Shown here piece by piece: positions 25,503 through 35,152 of a stretch of 64,000 bases of DNA (its first letter is position 1; each line of letters starts with the position of its first letter). Made by a program: the position numbers and the translations under genes. The notes beneath the pieces are model-generated. The model searched no databases and had not been told where the DNA came from. It was given only the letters and a program-made list of their open reading frames with translations. The DNA lies in assembly GCA_963757155.1 (NCBI GenBank), contig CAVWQS010000008.1, positions 186,001-250,000 of the forward strand, in the 5' to 3' direction. Source of the DNA: DASXQK01 sp963757155. GTDB taxonomy: Bacteria > Pseudomonadota > Alphaproteobacteria > Dongiales > Dongiaceae.

Positions 25503-26384
25503 ATGCCGAAACCGGACTCGTCGACCAAGGTCAGGGTCGACGGCCATGAGGTCGTCACCTACAGCTATGGGGATGCCCATGCCGAGGTGCTTTTCCTGCT
25601 GAACGGCGGGCCGGGCCTGGCTTGCGACTATCTGCGCGAGCCGCTGTTGCGCATGGTTGGGCAGGGTTACCGGGTCGTGACCTTTGACCAGCTCGGCACC
25701 GGCGCGTCCGACCGGCCGACGGACCCGGCCCTCTGGACCATCCAGCGCTATGTCGAAGAAGTCGAGGCCGTGCGGAAGGCCTTGGGCCTGGGACGGGTGC
25801 ATCTCCTCGGCCATAGCTGGGGTGGGTGGCTGGGCATCGAATATGCCCTGACCTATCTCGGCGCGCTGAAGAGCTTCATCCTCTCGGACACTTGTGGCGA
25901 CATGCCCCATCTCGTGAGCGAGCTCGACCGGCTGCGCGCTGCACTGGGCTCCGAGACCGTAGCCATGATGCAGCGCCATGAGGCCCGCGGCAGCTTCGAG
26001 CATCCGGAGTACCAGGCGGCCGTCACTCTGCTCAACTTCCGCCATGTGCATCGGCTGGAGAGCCTGCCCAAGCCGCTCAAGGCCTCCCTCGACGGTTGGA
26101 ATATGGGACCTTATGTCACGATGCAGGGCCCCAATGAGTTCCTCTATACCGGCAATCTGAAGAATTGGAATCGCATCGCCGAGATGCGGCGCATCGCCGT
26201 GCCTTGCCTGGTCGTCGTCGGCGAGTTCGACGAGCTGACGCCCGCCTGCGCGCTGCGCATGCATCAGGCCTTGCCCCATTCGGAGATCGCGGTGCTTCGG
26301 GGCTGCTCGCATATGCCGATGTATGAGGATCCCGAGACCTATTTCGATCTGCTGACGAAATTCCTGGCCAAGGTCACGGCCTGA
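25503..26384 (+). CDS. Proline iminopeptidase-family alpha/beta hydrolase
   Basis: 293 aa, no signal peptide. GGPG motif in LNGGPGLACDYL (oxyanion hole), nucleophile Ser in LLGHSWGGWLG, Asp in VVGEFDELTPACALR and His in RGCSHMPMYEDP: a complete S33 peptidase triad. Family members remove N-terminal proline, but amino acid amide and ester hydrolases share this layout. ATG 25503 begins MPKPDSSTK. Followed after 35 bases by a FAH-family gene on the same strand. Confidence 0.85.
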   Translation: MPKPDSSTKVRVDGHEVVTYSYGDAHAEVLFLLNGGPGLACDYLREPLLRMVGQGYRVVTFDQLGTGASDRPTDPALWTIQRYVEEVEAVRKALGLGRVHLLGHSWGGWLGIEYALTYLGALKSFILSDTCGDMPHLVSELDRLRAALGSETVAMMQRHEARGSFEHPEYQAAVTLLNFRHVHRLESLPKPLKASLDGWNMGPYVTMQGPNEFLYTGNLKNWNRIAEMRRIAVPCLVVVGEFDELTPACALRMHQALPHSEIAVLRGCSHMPMYEDPETYFDLLTKFLAKVTA

Positions 26385-26419
26385 GCCCCCCTTCCCCTTT
26401 TCCTGAACGGAGTCCCCCG

Positions 26420-27271
26420 ATGAAGCTCTTGCGTTATGGTCCGGCCGGTGCCGAGAAACCCGGCCTTCTCGATGGCAAAGGCGTCCTGCGCGATCTCTCC
26501 GCCGAGATCGGCGATATCGACGGCGCGGCGCTGCAGCCCGCGGCATTGGCCCATCTCGCCTCGCTCGATGCCACGAAGCTGCCGAAGGTCGCCGGCAAGC
26601 CCCGCCTCGGCTCACCCGTGGCCAAGATCGGCAAGGTCGTGGCCATCGGCCTCAACTATGCCGACCATGCCGCGGAATCCGGCCTCAAGGTGCCGACGGA
26701 GCCGATCATCTTCATGAAGACGACCAGCTCGATCATCGGCCCCGATGACGATGTCGTCATCCCCCGCGGCTCCGAGAAAAGCGATTGGGAGGTCGAGCTC
26801 GCCGTGGCGATCGGCCGGCCCGCCCGCTATGTCGACGAGGCCGATGCCCTGAAGCATGTGGCGGGATATCTCATCTGCAACGACGTCTCCGAGCGCGCCT
26901 ATCAGACCGAGCGCGGCGGGCAATGGGACAAGGGCAAGGGCTGCGACACCTTCTGCCCCCTGGGCCCCTGGCTGGTGACCGCCGATGAGATCGCCGATCC
27001 GCAGGCGCTCGACCTCTGGCTCGACGTCAGCGGCAAGCGCATGCAGACGGGCAATACCCGCACCATGGTCTTCGGTGTCGCCCATCTCGTGCATTACGTC
27101 AGCCAGTTCATGTCCCTGCAGCCGGGCGACATCATCACGACAGGCACCCCGCCGGGCGTGGGCATGGGCATGAAGCCGCCGCGCTATCTCAGGGCGGGCG
27201 ATACGATGCGCGTCTCCGTCGCGGGTCTGGGCGAGCAGAACCAGAAGGTCCTTGCATGGTCGGCTTCTTGA
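26420..27271 (+). CDS. Fumarylacetoacetate hydrolase family protein
   Basis: 283 aa. A short N-terminal domain (MKLLRYGPAGAEKPGLLDGK) precedes the FAH barrel: GLNYADHAAESG, IFMKTTSSIIGPDDDVVIP, SDWEVELAVAIG (metal Glu), YLICNDVSERAYQ, and GDIITTGTPPGVGMG. Such enzymes use Mg or Mn to cleave or decarboxylate beta-diketo acids or isomerise 2-hydroxy-dienoates in aromatic catabolism; ureidoglycolate lyase is another member. ATG 26420 follows ACGGAG. Its last 16 bases overlap the next gene, so it is probably cotranscribed with the hydrolase before and the beta-propeller after. Confidence 0.9.
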   Translation: MKLLRYGPAGAEKPGLLDGKGVLRDLSAEIGDIDGAALQPAALAHLASLDATKLPKVAGKPRLGSPVAKIGKVVAIGLNYADHAAESGLKVPTEPIIFMKTTSSIIGPDDDVVIPRGSEKSDWEVELAVAIGRPARYVDEADALKHVAGYLICNDVSERAYQTERGGQWDKGKGCDTFCPLGPWLVTADEIADPQALDLWLDVSGKRMQTGNTRTMVFGVAHLVHYVSQFMSLQPGDIITTGTPPGVGMGMKPPRYLRAGDTMRVSVAGLGEQNQKVLAWSAS

Positions 27272-28255
27272 GGTCTGGCGCGCTTCTCGCCGGCGTGGTC
27301 TTCGCAGGACTGGTCTGGACCGGGCAGGTCCAGGCCGCGCCGCTCACCGAGGTCGGCGGCATTCCCCTCGGCGAGGTCAAAGGGGCCATCGCCGATCTCG
27401 GCATCGACTATGCCAATCAGCGGCTCTTCGTGATCGAGCCGGGGGAAGGCGCGCTGGCCGTGGTAGATCTCGCCGGGCGCCAAGATCGCCCAGACCATCA
27501 CCGGTCTCGCGGAGCCGCGCGGTCTCGCCCGGGCGCCGACGGACAACCGCCTCTACGTCTCCACATCGGCGGGCAAGCTGATGATCTATACCGGCGCGCC
27601 CCTCAAGCCCGAGGGCAGCGTCGATGTCGGGGCCAATCCGGGCCTGCTCTATTACGACGCCGGCAGCGAGCGCATCTATCTGGATCTGGCGGGACGCAAG
27701 ATCGCCATCATCGACAGCACCCACAACAAGCATTGGGACAACATCCGCCTCGATGCGGAGCCAGGTACGATGGCCTTGGAGGATCAGGGCTCGCGCATCT
27801 TCGTCGCCGCGCTGGGCGAGCCACGCATCCTCGTCGCCGACCGCGACGGCAACAAGCAGACCGGAAGCTGGAGCACCGGCGCCAACGGCCCCGCGGCGTC
27901 GATTGCCTTGGATGAGGACGGTGGACGGCTGCTCGCTGCCTTCCGCCAGCCCGCCGTGATGGCCTGGTTCGATCTCGCCGACGGCTCGCTGAAGGGCAGC
28001 ATTCCCGGCTGCACCGAGCCGGGACAGCTCATCGCCGACAGCTTCCGCCACCGCGCCTATCTCACCTGCGCCGACGGCAAGATCCAGGTCTTCAGCCGCG
28101 ACCCCGCCGGCGCCTATACCGATATCGGCTCGGTCCCCACGGAGAAAGGCGCGATCAAGGCCGTGCTGGTGCCCACCAGTGGCCGGCTCTACCTCGGCGT
28201 TCCCGCCGAGGGGGGACATGGCGCGGAGATCAGGGTCTACGCCCCGGCGGGGTAG
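27256..28255 (+). pseudogene. Secreted beta-propeller (YncE-like) protein, frameshifted
   Basis: About 332 aa after repair. Signal peptide at residues 1-28 (LLAGVVFAGLVWTGQVQA). Propeller-like repeats: IADLGIDYANQRLFVIE, LDLAGRKIAIIDSTHNK, GSRIFVAALGEPRILVADRD, AYLTCADGKIQVFSRDPAG. An extra G at 27473-27476 shifts the frame; deleting it gives LAGAKIAQTITGLAEPRGLA. Probably a periplasmic binding or scaffold protein. Its start overlaps the FAH gene. Ligand unknown. Confidence 0.75.
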
Positions 28256-28271
28256 CAGACTTATTTATTGT

Positions 28272-28350
28272 CGTCATTCCCGCGAAAGCGGGAATCCAGG
28301 GCAACAAGCGAGATCTATAGCCCTGGATTCCCGCTTTCGCGGGAATGACG
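28272..28350. repeat. REP-like inverted repeat element, family 1 (best preserved)
   Basis: The left arm CGTCATTCCCGCGAAAGCGG, continuing to CCAGGGC, is repeated as a perfect reverse complement at the right end, with about 18 bases between. Each arm itself contains the hairpin TTCCCGCGAAAGCGGGAA. Lies between convergent genes. Shares sequence and layout with 2918-3005 and 12528-12615. Confidence 0.88.
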
Positions 28351-28381
28351 GAAGGGGAAACCCTTCTCGATAAACTTCTTC

Positions 28382-30476
28382 TCACTCTCCCGCCATTACG
28401 ATCAGCGCATCGACGGCAACCGCTCCCTGCCCCTCCGGCAGCACCATCAGCGGGTTGACGTCGAGCTCCACCAGCCGGTCGCGATGGGCGTCGGCGAATT
28501 TGGCGATGGCCATGACCGCATCGATGGCCGCCTCGACATCCCCCGCCGGCTTGCCGCGATAGCCCTTCAGCAGCTTCATCACCTTCAGACCCCGCAGGGC
28601 CGCGGCGACGCCGGCGCGGTCCGTCGGCAGCAGGAGCGAGGCCGCGTCCTCCACCAGCTCCACCAGCGTCCCGCCCATGCCGACCACCATCACCAGGCCG
28701 AATTGCGGATCGCGATGCAGTCCGACGATGAGCTCGGCCACGGCGCCCGAGACCTGGCGCTCCACCAGGAATTTCTCCGGCACCAGGCCAGGCTGATAGC
28801 GGGCCACGGAAGCGGTCATGGCGGCGACCGCGTCCCGCACCGCCTGCTCGCTTCTTAGATTGAGGGCGACGGCGCCGGCCTCGGTCTTATGGGCGAGCGC
28901 GGGCCGGCCGAGCTTGAGGGCGACGGGAAAGCCGATCTCCGCCGCTGCGGCAGGCGCATCCGCTGGGGCGACGAAACGCCCCGCGGGCAGCTTCAGGCCG
29001 AACTCGGCGAGGCGGCGCTTGCACTCCCATTCCTCCCGTAGCCGCGCGTCCGCCGGGGCCGGGGGAAGATCGGGCAGGGCCAGATCGGGTGAGGCGCTCT
29101 GGCGGGCGCGGCTGGTGACGGCGCCGAAAGCGGCGACGGCGGTCTCCAGCCCCTGGAGCGGGGCGCAGCCGATCTCGATCATCCGCTCGCGCGCGGCCGC
29201 CGGGATCAGCTCCGAGAGATCGCTTGCCACCAGCACGGTCTTGCCGCCGGCCTTGCGACAGGCGGTCACCAGCGCATCGACGGAGACATCGCAGTCGCGC
29301 TGGCCCGCGGGATCGGTCGGCGGATAGTCGACGATCAGCATGCCGGCGTCGAATTCCCCTTGCATGACGGTGCCGAAGCATTTTTCCAGCGCGGCGCGAT
29401 CGCCCCAGAGCGAGGTGTTGTAATCCAGGGGATTGGAGACCGAGGCGAAGCTCGGGAGCTGGGTCCGGAGATCGGCGATTTGCGCCGGCGAGAGCTCCGG
29501 CAGTTTGAAGCCATGGCGCTGGGCGAGGTCGGCGGTCATCAGATTATCGGCGCCGGAGCAGGTGAAGACCGCCAGACGGTCGCCCTTGGGCACGCCGGCG
29601 ACGGAGACCAATTTCGCCGTCTCCAGCAGCCCGGCGATGGAATTGACCCGCATGACGCCAAGCCGGGCGAAAAGCGCGTCATAGAGCTTGTCGCTGCCCG
29701 CCAGCGAGCTCGTATGGCTCATGGCGAGCTTGGCGCCGAGCTCCGAATTGCCCGCCTTGAAGGCAACGATCTGCTTGCCCTTGCCTCGTGCCTTCAGCAC
29801 CGCGCGGCTGAACCCCGGCACATCGTCCAGACCCTCGATATAAAGGGCGATGGCGCTGACATGGCGGTCCTCGGCCAGCACGTCGATGTAATCGGCGATA
29901 GTCAGGATCGCCTGATTGCCCGCGGTGATGACATAGGAGAGCGGCAAAGAGCGGTCGTTCTGGGTCAGGTTGAGGGCCAGATTCCCGCTCTGCGCCACGA
30001 TGGCCACGCCCCGCTCGGTGCGCTTGCCCCCGAAGCCCGAGGCGAACATCGCCACCCCTTCGACATAGTTCAGCAGGCCGTAGCAATTGGGCCCGACGGC
30101 CGCCAGATCGCCCGCCGCGGCCACCAGCTGCTTCTGCAACTCGATCCCCTCGCCGCCCACCTCGGCAAAGCCGGCGGCATAGCAGACCGCCCCGCCCGCC
30201 CCCATGGCCGAAAGCTGGCGCACCATCTCCACCGTCAGCTCGGCGGGTACGGCAATGAAGGTCGCATCGGGCGGGGCCGGCAGGTCGGCGAGAAGTCTTG
30301 AAGCAGCGTCGGCCGCCGATCTCGGGATAGCTGGGATTGACCGGCCAGATCTCCCCGGTGAATCCGGCATCGACGCAATAGCCGATGGTCGCCGCCAGCT
30401 TCTGTCCGCCGATGAAGGCGACATGGCGCGGCGACAGCAGGCGCCGCAGATTGGCGAGCTTCGCGCTCCGTCCCAT
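28382..30476 (-). pseudogene. NDP-forming acyl-CoA synthetase (acetate-CoA ligase family), frameshifted near the N-terminus
   Basis: About 697 aa after repair. The N-terminal CoA-binding domain starts LLSPRHVAFIGGQKLAATIG and continues PVNPSYPEIGGRRC; an extra T opposite 30293-30294 shifts the frame before LADLPAPPDATFIAVPAEL. The succinyl-CoA-ligase-like domains follow (VGPNCYGLLNYVEG, IVAQSGNLALNL), then the C-terminal ATP-grasp domain (FPVALKLGRPALAHKTEAGA, VELDVNPLMVLPEG). These enzymes interconvert acyl-CoA and acid with ADP or GDP phosphorylation in the cytosol. ATG 30476 has AGGAG upstream. Divergent from a D-aminoacylase and enoyl-CoA hydratase operon, suggesting a shared acyl-amino-acid pathway. 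Confidence 0.85.
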
Positions 30477-30624
30477 CGTTACTTCTCCTCGAAGCGCATC
30501 AGCCCGGTATCGGGGCGCCGGAATTTGTCCGATTCCGCCCTGCCCTGGCAAGCCGATCTTGGCGCTCGGTTGACAGGCCGGCCCGGCCTACCGGAGGATG
30601 CCCCTCCCCTTTGGAGTCCTCCCC

Positions 30625-32073
30625 TTGCGCTCGGATCTCATCATCCGCCATGCCCAGGTGATCGACGGCAGCGGCAGCCCGCGTTTTCGGGCGGATGTCG
30701 CCGTCGAGGGTGACCGCATCCGCGCCGTCGGCGATCTCGGATCATTCGAGGCCGAGGTCACCATCGACGGCACGGGCTGCATCCTCGCCCCCGGCCTCAT
30801 CGATGTGCATACCCATGACGACCGGGCGCTGATCGACGATCGCGAACATCGCTGCAAGACCAGCCAGGGAGTCACCACGGTGGTGACCGGCAATTGCGGC
30901 TTCAGTTTGGCCCCGCTGCGCCCCCGCGGCGCCCTGCCGAAGGAATTCCGGCTGCTGGGCGAGGCGGCCGACTACCGCTATGGCGCGCTGGAGGACTACA
31001 TGGCGGCCCTCGACCGGGCGCCGGCCGCCGTGAATGCCGCACTCCTTGTGGGTCATGCGACCCTGCGCGCCGGGGTGATGGACGACTTCGATCGCCCGGC
31101 GAGCGACGGCGAGATCGCTTCCATGCGCGGGGTGCTGGCGCAATCCCTCGCCGCCGGCGCCTTCGGCTTTTCCACCGGGCTGGAGTACGCTCCGGCCAAA
31201 GCGGCGCCGACGGCGGAGATCATCGGCGTCGCCGAGGCGCTGTCGGGCACCGGCGCGGTCTACACGACCCATACCCGCGACTACAGCAACGACATCGACG
31301 CCGCCATGGAGGAGGCCTTCCTCATTGGGCGCGAGGCCGGGGCGCGGGTCATCCTTTCCCATCATCAGGGCGACGGGCCGCGCAACTACGGCCATAGCCA
31401 CCGCACCTTGGCCCGCTACGACCGGGCGCGGGAGAACCAGCCGGCGGGCATGGATGTCTATCCCTACAATGCCGCCTCGACCGTCATCGATTTCGGTTTC
31501 GTGCGCGACGCCGAGCGGGTGCTGATTGCTTATTCGGAGCCTCATCCCGAGGCCGGCGGCCGCGACCTCGACCAGATCGCGGCGGAATGGGGCGTCGATC
31601 AGGAAGAGGCCTGCCGCCGCCTCTCGCCCGGGGCTGCCATCTATTTCTGCCAGGACGAGGGCGATGTGCGCCGCATCCTGGCCCATCCCCACAGCATGAT
31701 CGGCTCTGACGGCATTCCCGGCGGGCGTTCTACCCATCCGCGGCTCTGGGGCAGCTTTCCGCGCGTCCTCGGCCATTATGCCCGCGATCTGGGGATCCTC
31801 AGCCTCGAGGAAGCCATTCGCAAGATGACCAGCCTGCCGGCCGAGCAGTTCGGCCTCGCCGGCCGCGGCCGCATCGCCACGGGCATGGCGGCCGATCTCC
31901 TCCTCTTCGATCCCGTGACCGTCAAGGACCGGGCGAGCTTCGAGCATCCCACCACGCCCAGCGAGGGGATCCGCGCCACCATCGTCAACGGCATCGTCGT
32001 CTGCCGCGACGGCGTCCCGACAGGCGCGCTCAGCGGCCGTGCCCTTCGCCGTTCGCGTGGAGCGGCAGCATGA
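30625..32073 (+). CDS. N-acyl-D-amino-acid deacylase (D-aminoacylase)
   Basis: Amidohydrolase-superfamily enzyme that removes an acyl group from N-acyl-D-amino acids. N-terminal LIIRHAQVIDGSG and CILAPGLIDVHTHDD with the HxH metal site, then TTVVTGNCGFSLAPL (Cys of the zinc site) and ILSHHQGDGPRNYGHS with further metal His residues, and GSDGIPGG with the catalytic Asp near the C-terminus. Start: the ATG at 30598 directly abuts GGAGG, too close to work; the TTG at 30625, with GGAG eight bases upstream, fits the family start LRSDLIIR. About 482 aa. Its stop overlaps the next gene by four bases. Confidence 0.88.
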   Translation: MRSDLIIRHAQVIDGSGSPRFRADVAVEGDRIRAVGDLGSFEAEVTIDGTGCILAPGLIDVHTHDDRALIDDREHRCKTSQGVTTVVTGNCGFSLAPLRPRGALPKEFRLLGEAADYRYGALEDYMAALDRAPAAVNAALLVGHATLRAGVMDDFDRPASDGEIASMRGVLAQSLAAGAFGFSTGLEYAPAKAAPTAEIIGVAEALSGTGAVYTTHTRDYSNDIDAAMEEAFLIGREAGARVILSHHQGDGPRNYGHSHRTLARYDRARENQPAGMDVYPYNAASTVIDFGFVRDAERVLIAYSEPHPEAGGRDLDQIAAEWGVDQEEACRRLSPGAAIYFCQDEGDVRRILAHPHSMIGSDGIPGGRSTHPRLWGSFPRVLGHYARDLGILSLEEAIRKMTSLPAEQFGLAGRGRIATGMAADLLLFDPVTVKDRASFEHPTTPSEGIRATIVNGIVVCRDGVPTGALSGRALRRSRGAAA

Positions 32074-32855
32074 CGGCGCCGGCTGTCCGGATCGAGAAGC
32101 ACGATGCCTTGTGGGAGATCACCCTCGACCGGCCCAAGGCCAATGCCATCGATACGGCGACGAGCCTGGCGCTGGCTTCCGCCTTCATCGCCTTCCGTGA
32201 CGCGCCATCGGCACGGGTTGCCATCCTCACCGCCGCCGGCAACCGCTTCTTTTCCGCCGGCTGGGATCTGAAGGACGCGGCCAAGAGCGAGAACGCCGAT
32301 GACTACGGCCCGGGCGGCTTCGCCGGGCTGACCGAGCTCTTCGATCTGGAGAAGCCGGTCATCGCCGCCATCAATGGGCTTACCGTCGGCGGCGGCTTCG
32401 AGATGGCCTTGGCCTGCGATCTCCTCATCGCCGCCGAAGGGGTCGAATTCTTTCTGCCCGAGGCAAGCATCGGCGTGATCCCCGATGCCGGCGGCATCTT
32501 GCGCTTGCCACGCCGCCTGCCCCGTGCGATTGCGATGGAAATGATGCTCACGGGAAAACGCCTGACCGCCGCCGAAGCGCGCCACTTCGGCCTCCTCAAC
32601 GATGTGGTGTCGGCCGCCGAGCTGATGCCCGCCGCCCGGCGCCTCGCGGAGCGGGTTCTGGCCGCCGCACCCCTTGCCGCCGCCGCCATCAAGGCCGGCG
32701 TCGCCGCGACCGAGGCGCTGACGGTGGAGGCGGGCTTCGCGCTCCTGCGCCGCGGCGGCGTCCCGGCCTATCAGCGCCTGCGCCAGTCGGATGATTATTT
32801 CGAGGGGGCGCGGGCCTTCGCCGAGAAGCGCAAGCCCGTCTGGCGCGGCCGCTGA
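32070..32855 (+). CDS. Enoyl-CoA hydratase/isomerase family protein (carnitinyl-CoA dehydratase-like)
   Basis: 261 aa crotonase-fold enzyme. The oxyanion hole is formed around FFSAGWDLKDAA and NGLTVGGGFEMALACDLL. PEASIGVIPDAGGILRLPRR is typical of CaiD-like members, where Glu lies in PEA. Acts on a CoA thioester in the cytosol, hydrating or isomerising a double bond. Translation is coupled to D-aminoacylase (ATGA overlap) and to LpxD (TGATG overlap). CaiD-like in sequence, but no other carnitine gene is near. Confidence 0.88.
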   Translation: MTAPAVRIEKHDALWEITLDRPKANAIDTATSLALASAFIAFRDAPSARVAILTAAGNRFFSAGWDLKDAAKSENADDYGPGGFAGLTELFDLEKPVIAAINGLTVGGGFEMALACDLLIAAEGVEFFLPEASIGVIPDAGGILRLPRRLPRAIAMEMMLTGKRLTAAEARHFGLLNDVVSAAELMPAARRLAERVLAAAPLAAAAIKAGVAATEALTVEAGFALLRRGGVPAYQRLRQSDDYFEGARAFAEKRKPVWRGR

Positions 32856-33934
32856 TGCCGAAGATCAGGGATATCGCGGCTGCCCTGAAGGCCGACCTCA
32901 CCGGCGACGGCGAGATCACCGTCGAGGGTATCAATCACCCGGCCGCAGCAGGCCCCCAGGATCTCGCTCTGGCGCTGGAGGACTCCGCCCTCTCGGCTTT
33001 GGGAGAGAGTGCGGCGCCTGCTGCGATCGTCGCGCGGGGCGCCGAGACGCCGGCCAGGCTTCGCGCCGTCATCGCCGTCGATTTTCCCCGCTACGCCATG
33101 GCGACCTTGACCCGCCTCTTCGCCAACGCGCCCCATGCGGCAACGGGAACGCATCCGACCGCGGTGGTGGACCCCTCGGCGGTGATCGAGGACTCCGTCT
33201 CCATCGGGCCCTTCGTCGTCGTCGGGCCCGGGACCCATATCGGCCGGGGTACGGTCGTCCTTCCCCATGTCACCATCGCCGCGCATGCCCGGATCGGCGC
33301 CGAATGCCTGTTCCATCCCGGCGTCAGGATCGGCGAGCGGGTCGAGATCGGCGACCGGGTCATCCTGCATCACAATTGCAGCATCGGGGCCGATGGCTTC
33401 AGTTTCGCCATTCCCGAGCCGGGGTCGCCGCCACCCCCGGGGGCGCCGCGAATCTCCCGCATCGCCTCGCTGGGCACCGTGATCCTCGGCCCCGATGTCG
33501 AGGTCGGCGCCAACAGCTGCATCGACCGTGGCACCATCGAGGCGACCTTCGTCGGCGCCGGCACCAAGATCGATAATCTCGTCATGATCGCCCACAACAA
33601 TCAGATCGGCGAAGGCTGCCTCATCGCCGGCCGCGTCGGCGTTTCCGGCAGCTGCCGGATCGGCAACCGGGTGATCCTCGCCGGCGGCGTCGGCATCGCC
33701 GACCATGTCACCATCGGGGATGACGCCGTGGTCCTCGCCGGCGCCCAGGTGGGCAGCAGCCGGATCGCCCCCGGGGCCGTGGTCATCGGCATGCCGGCCA
33801 TGCCGAAGGACAAGTTCTTCGAGCAGGTGCGCTATATGTTCCGGCTGAAGCGGATCTTCGCCGATGTCGCGGAGATCAAGAGCCGCCTCGGCTTGGCCAA
33901 ACCCGAGCCCGCCAAAACCGGCGACGAATTATAA
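32855..33934 (+). CDS. lpxD: UDP-3-O-acylglucosamine N-acyltransferase (LpxD)
   Basis: 359 aa, the LpxD length. Uridine-binding N-terminal domain (GDGEITVEGINHPAAAGPQD), then a left-handed beta-helix of hexapeptide repeats (VVDPSAVIEDSVSIGPFVVV, VTIGDDAVVLAGAQVGSS), and a C-terminal helix FEQVRYMFRLKRI. The catalytic His lies in VILHHNCSIGADGFSFA. Adds a 3-hydroxyacyl chain from ACP to UDP-acylglucosamine in lipid A synthesis at the inner membrane. Placement behind a catabolic hydratase, by a one-base overlap, instead of in the usual bamA-skp-lpxD-fabZ-lpxA cluster, is odd; it may be a second copy. Confidence 0.9.
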   Translation: MPKIRDIAAALKADLTGDGEITVEGINHPAAAGPQDLALALEDSALSALGESAAPAAIVARGAETPARLRAVIAVDFPRYAMATLTRLFANAPHAATGTHPTAVVDPSAVIEDSVSIGPFVVVGPGTHIGRGTVVLPHVTIAAHARIGAECLFHPGVRIGERVEIGDRVILHHNCSIGADGFSFAIPEPGSPPPPGAPRISRIASLGTVILGPDVEVGANSCIDRGTIEATFVGAGTKIDNLVMIAHNNQIGEGCLIAGRVGVSGSCRIGNRVILAGGVGIADHVTIGDDAVVLAGAQVGSSRIAPGAVVIGMPAMPKDKFFEQVRYMFRLKRIFADVAEIKSRLGLAKPEPAKTGDEL

Positions 33935-33968
33935 TTTCCCACAGAGAAAGCTCGATTTCCGGCCCTGG

Positions 33969-33996
33969 CCAGGGGAAATAGGCCTATTGCCCCTGG
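33969..33996. repeat. 28-bp palindrome between lpxD and the TAXI gene
   Basis: CCAGGGGAAATAGG followed directly by CCTATTGCCCCTGG: 13 of 14 base pairs match around a GG/CC centre. No T-run follows on either strand. It sits 34 bases after lpxD and 64 bases before the next start. Could be an operator or a stem that stabilises or ends the lpxD message. Confidence 0.7.
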
Positions 33997-34060
33997 CGCG
34001 CGCTCCGCGCTGATCCTATTTTGACCTAGGGCGTAGGTTATCGATCGCAGGTGACGGGCG

Positions 34061-35140
34061 TTGCGTGGGCGGCAGGTGCTAAATGGGCTGACGGGCCGCT
34101 GGTCGCGGCGTCGGTTCCTGCGCGCCGGCATGGCACTGGGCGCGCTTTCCCCCCTCTTTCCCGGACCGCTTCTGACCCGCCCTGCCGCAGCGCAGGACAT
34201 GCGCTATTTCCGCATCGGCACCGGCGAGAGCGGTGGCTCGCTCTTCCTCCTGGGGGGCGTAATCGCCGGGGTGGTCAGCAATCCGCCCGGCAGCCGGAGT
34301 TGCGACGACGGCGGCAGCTGCGGCGTCCCGGGGCTGATCGCCGTCGCCCAGGCGACGGCGGGGTCGGTGGAGAATGTCGGCGCCATCGGCGCGGGCACGC
34401 TCGATTCAGGCTTAAGTCAGGCCGATGTCGCCTTCTGGGCCTTCAACGGCAAAAGCGTCTTCGCCCAGCCCGGTGCCATCTCCAGCCTCAGGGCCATCGC
34501 CAATCTGTATCAGGAGAGCCTGCACGTCATCGTGCATCCGGACGGCAAGATCAAGTCCATCGCCGATCTCCGCAGCAAGCGTGTCGGTTTCGGGCCGAAG
34601 AATGCCGGCAACATGCTGACAGCGGGGCTGGTGCTGAAGGGTCTCGGCCTCAGCGAGAAGCGCCTGAAGCCGGACTACTCCGACCTCGGCACCGCCATCA
34701 GCCAGTTCGAGGCCGGCGAGCTCGATGCGCTGATGATCGTCGATGCGGTCCCCCTGCCCGCCATCGTCGAGCTGGCCAAGCGCCGGCCGATCGCCCTCCT
34801 CCCCGTCCAGGGCGACAAGATCGCCACGCTCCGCCGCGACTATGATTTCCTCAGCGTCGACGTGATTCCGGCCGACAGCTACGAAGGGGTTTCGACCACC
34901 TCGACGCTGGGGCTGGGGGTGCTCTGGCTGGTCGCCGCGAGCCAGGAGGAGACGCTGATCTACGACCTGACCAAATCCCTGTGGAACAAGGCCAACCGCA
35001 AGCTGCTCGACGAATCCGGCGCACTCGGCCGCCAGGTCAAGCCCGGTGCCGCCTTGCTGGCGATCCCGATCCCGCTGCATCCCGGCGCGCAGCGCTACTA
35101 CGCCGAGATGGAGCAGCCCGGCGCACCCGCGCCGCAGTAA
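34061..35140 (+). CDS. TAXI-family TRAP transporter solute-binding protein
   Basis: 359 aa periplasmic protein with a twin-arginine-like signal (RRRFLRAGMALGALSPLFPG, cleavage near PAAAQD). Mature TAXI features: YFRIGTGESGGSLFLLGG, then AVAQATAGSVENV, HVIVHPDGKIKSIADLRSK and ELDALMIVDAVPLPAI. TAXI proteins usually bind glutamate- or alpha-keto-acid-like ligands and work with a fused DctQM membrane protein, which is not next to this gene. The start is a TTG at 34061; a GTG at 34076 is the alternative, and no ATG is placed well. Possible orphan binding protein. Confidence 0.87.
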   Translation: MRGRQVLNGLTGRWSRRRFLRAGMALGALSPLFPGPLLTRPAAAQDMRYFRIGTGESGGSLFLLGGVIAGVVSNPPGSRSCDDGGSCGVPGLIAVAQATAGSVENVGAIGAGTLDSGLSQADVAFWAFNGKSVFAQPGAISSLRAIANLYQESLHVIVHPDGKIKSIADLRSKRVGFGPKNAGNMLTAGLVLKGLGLSEKRLKPDYSDLGTAISQFEAGELDALMIVDAVPLPAIVELAKRRPIALLPVQGDKIATLRRDYDFLSVDVIPADSYEGVSTTSTLGLGVLWLVAASQEETLIYDLTKSLWNKANRKLLDESGALGRQVKPGAALLAIPIPLHPGAQRYYAEMEQPGAPAPQ

Positions 35141-35152
35141 CCCGATCTTGCT

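Noticed and set aside
28272..28350. A CRISPR-like or transposon-end structure
   Set aside because: It is a single inverted repeat, without spacer arrays, transposase or target duplication; the REP-like interpretation fits the other copies.
30598..30624. ATG at 30598 as the start of D-aminoacylase
   Set aside because: GGAGG abuts the ATG with no spacing; the TTG at 30625 with GGAG eight bases upstream gives the family N-terminus.
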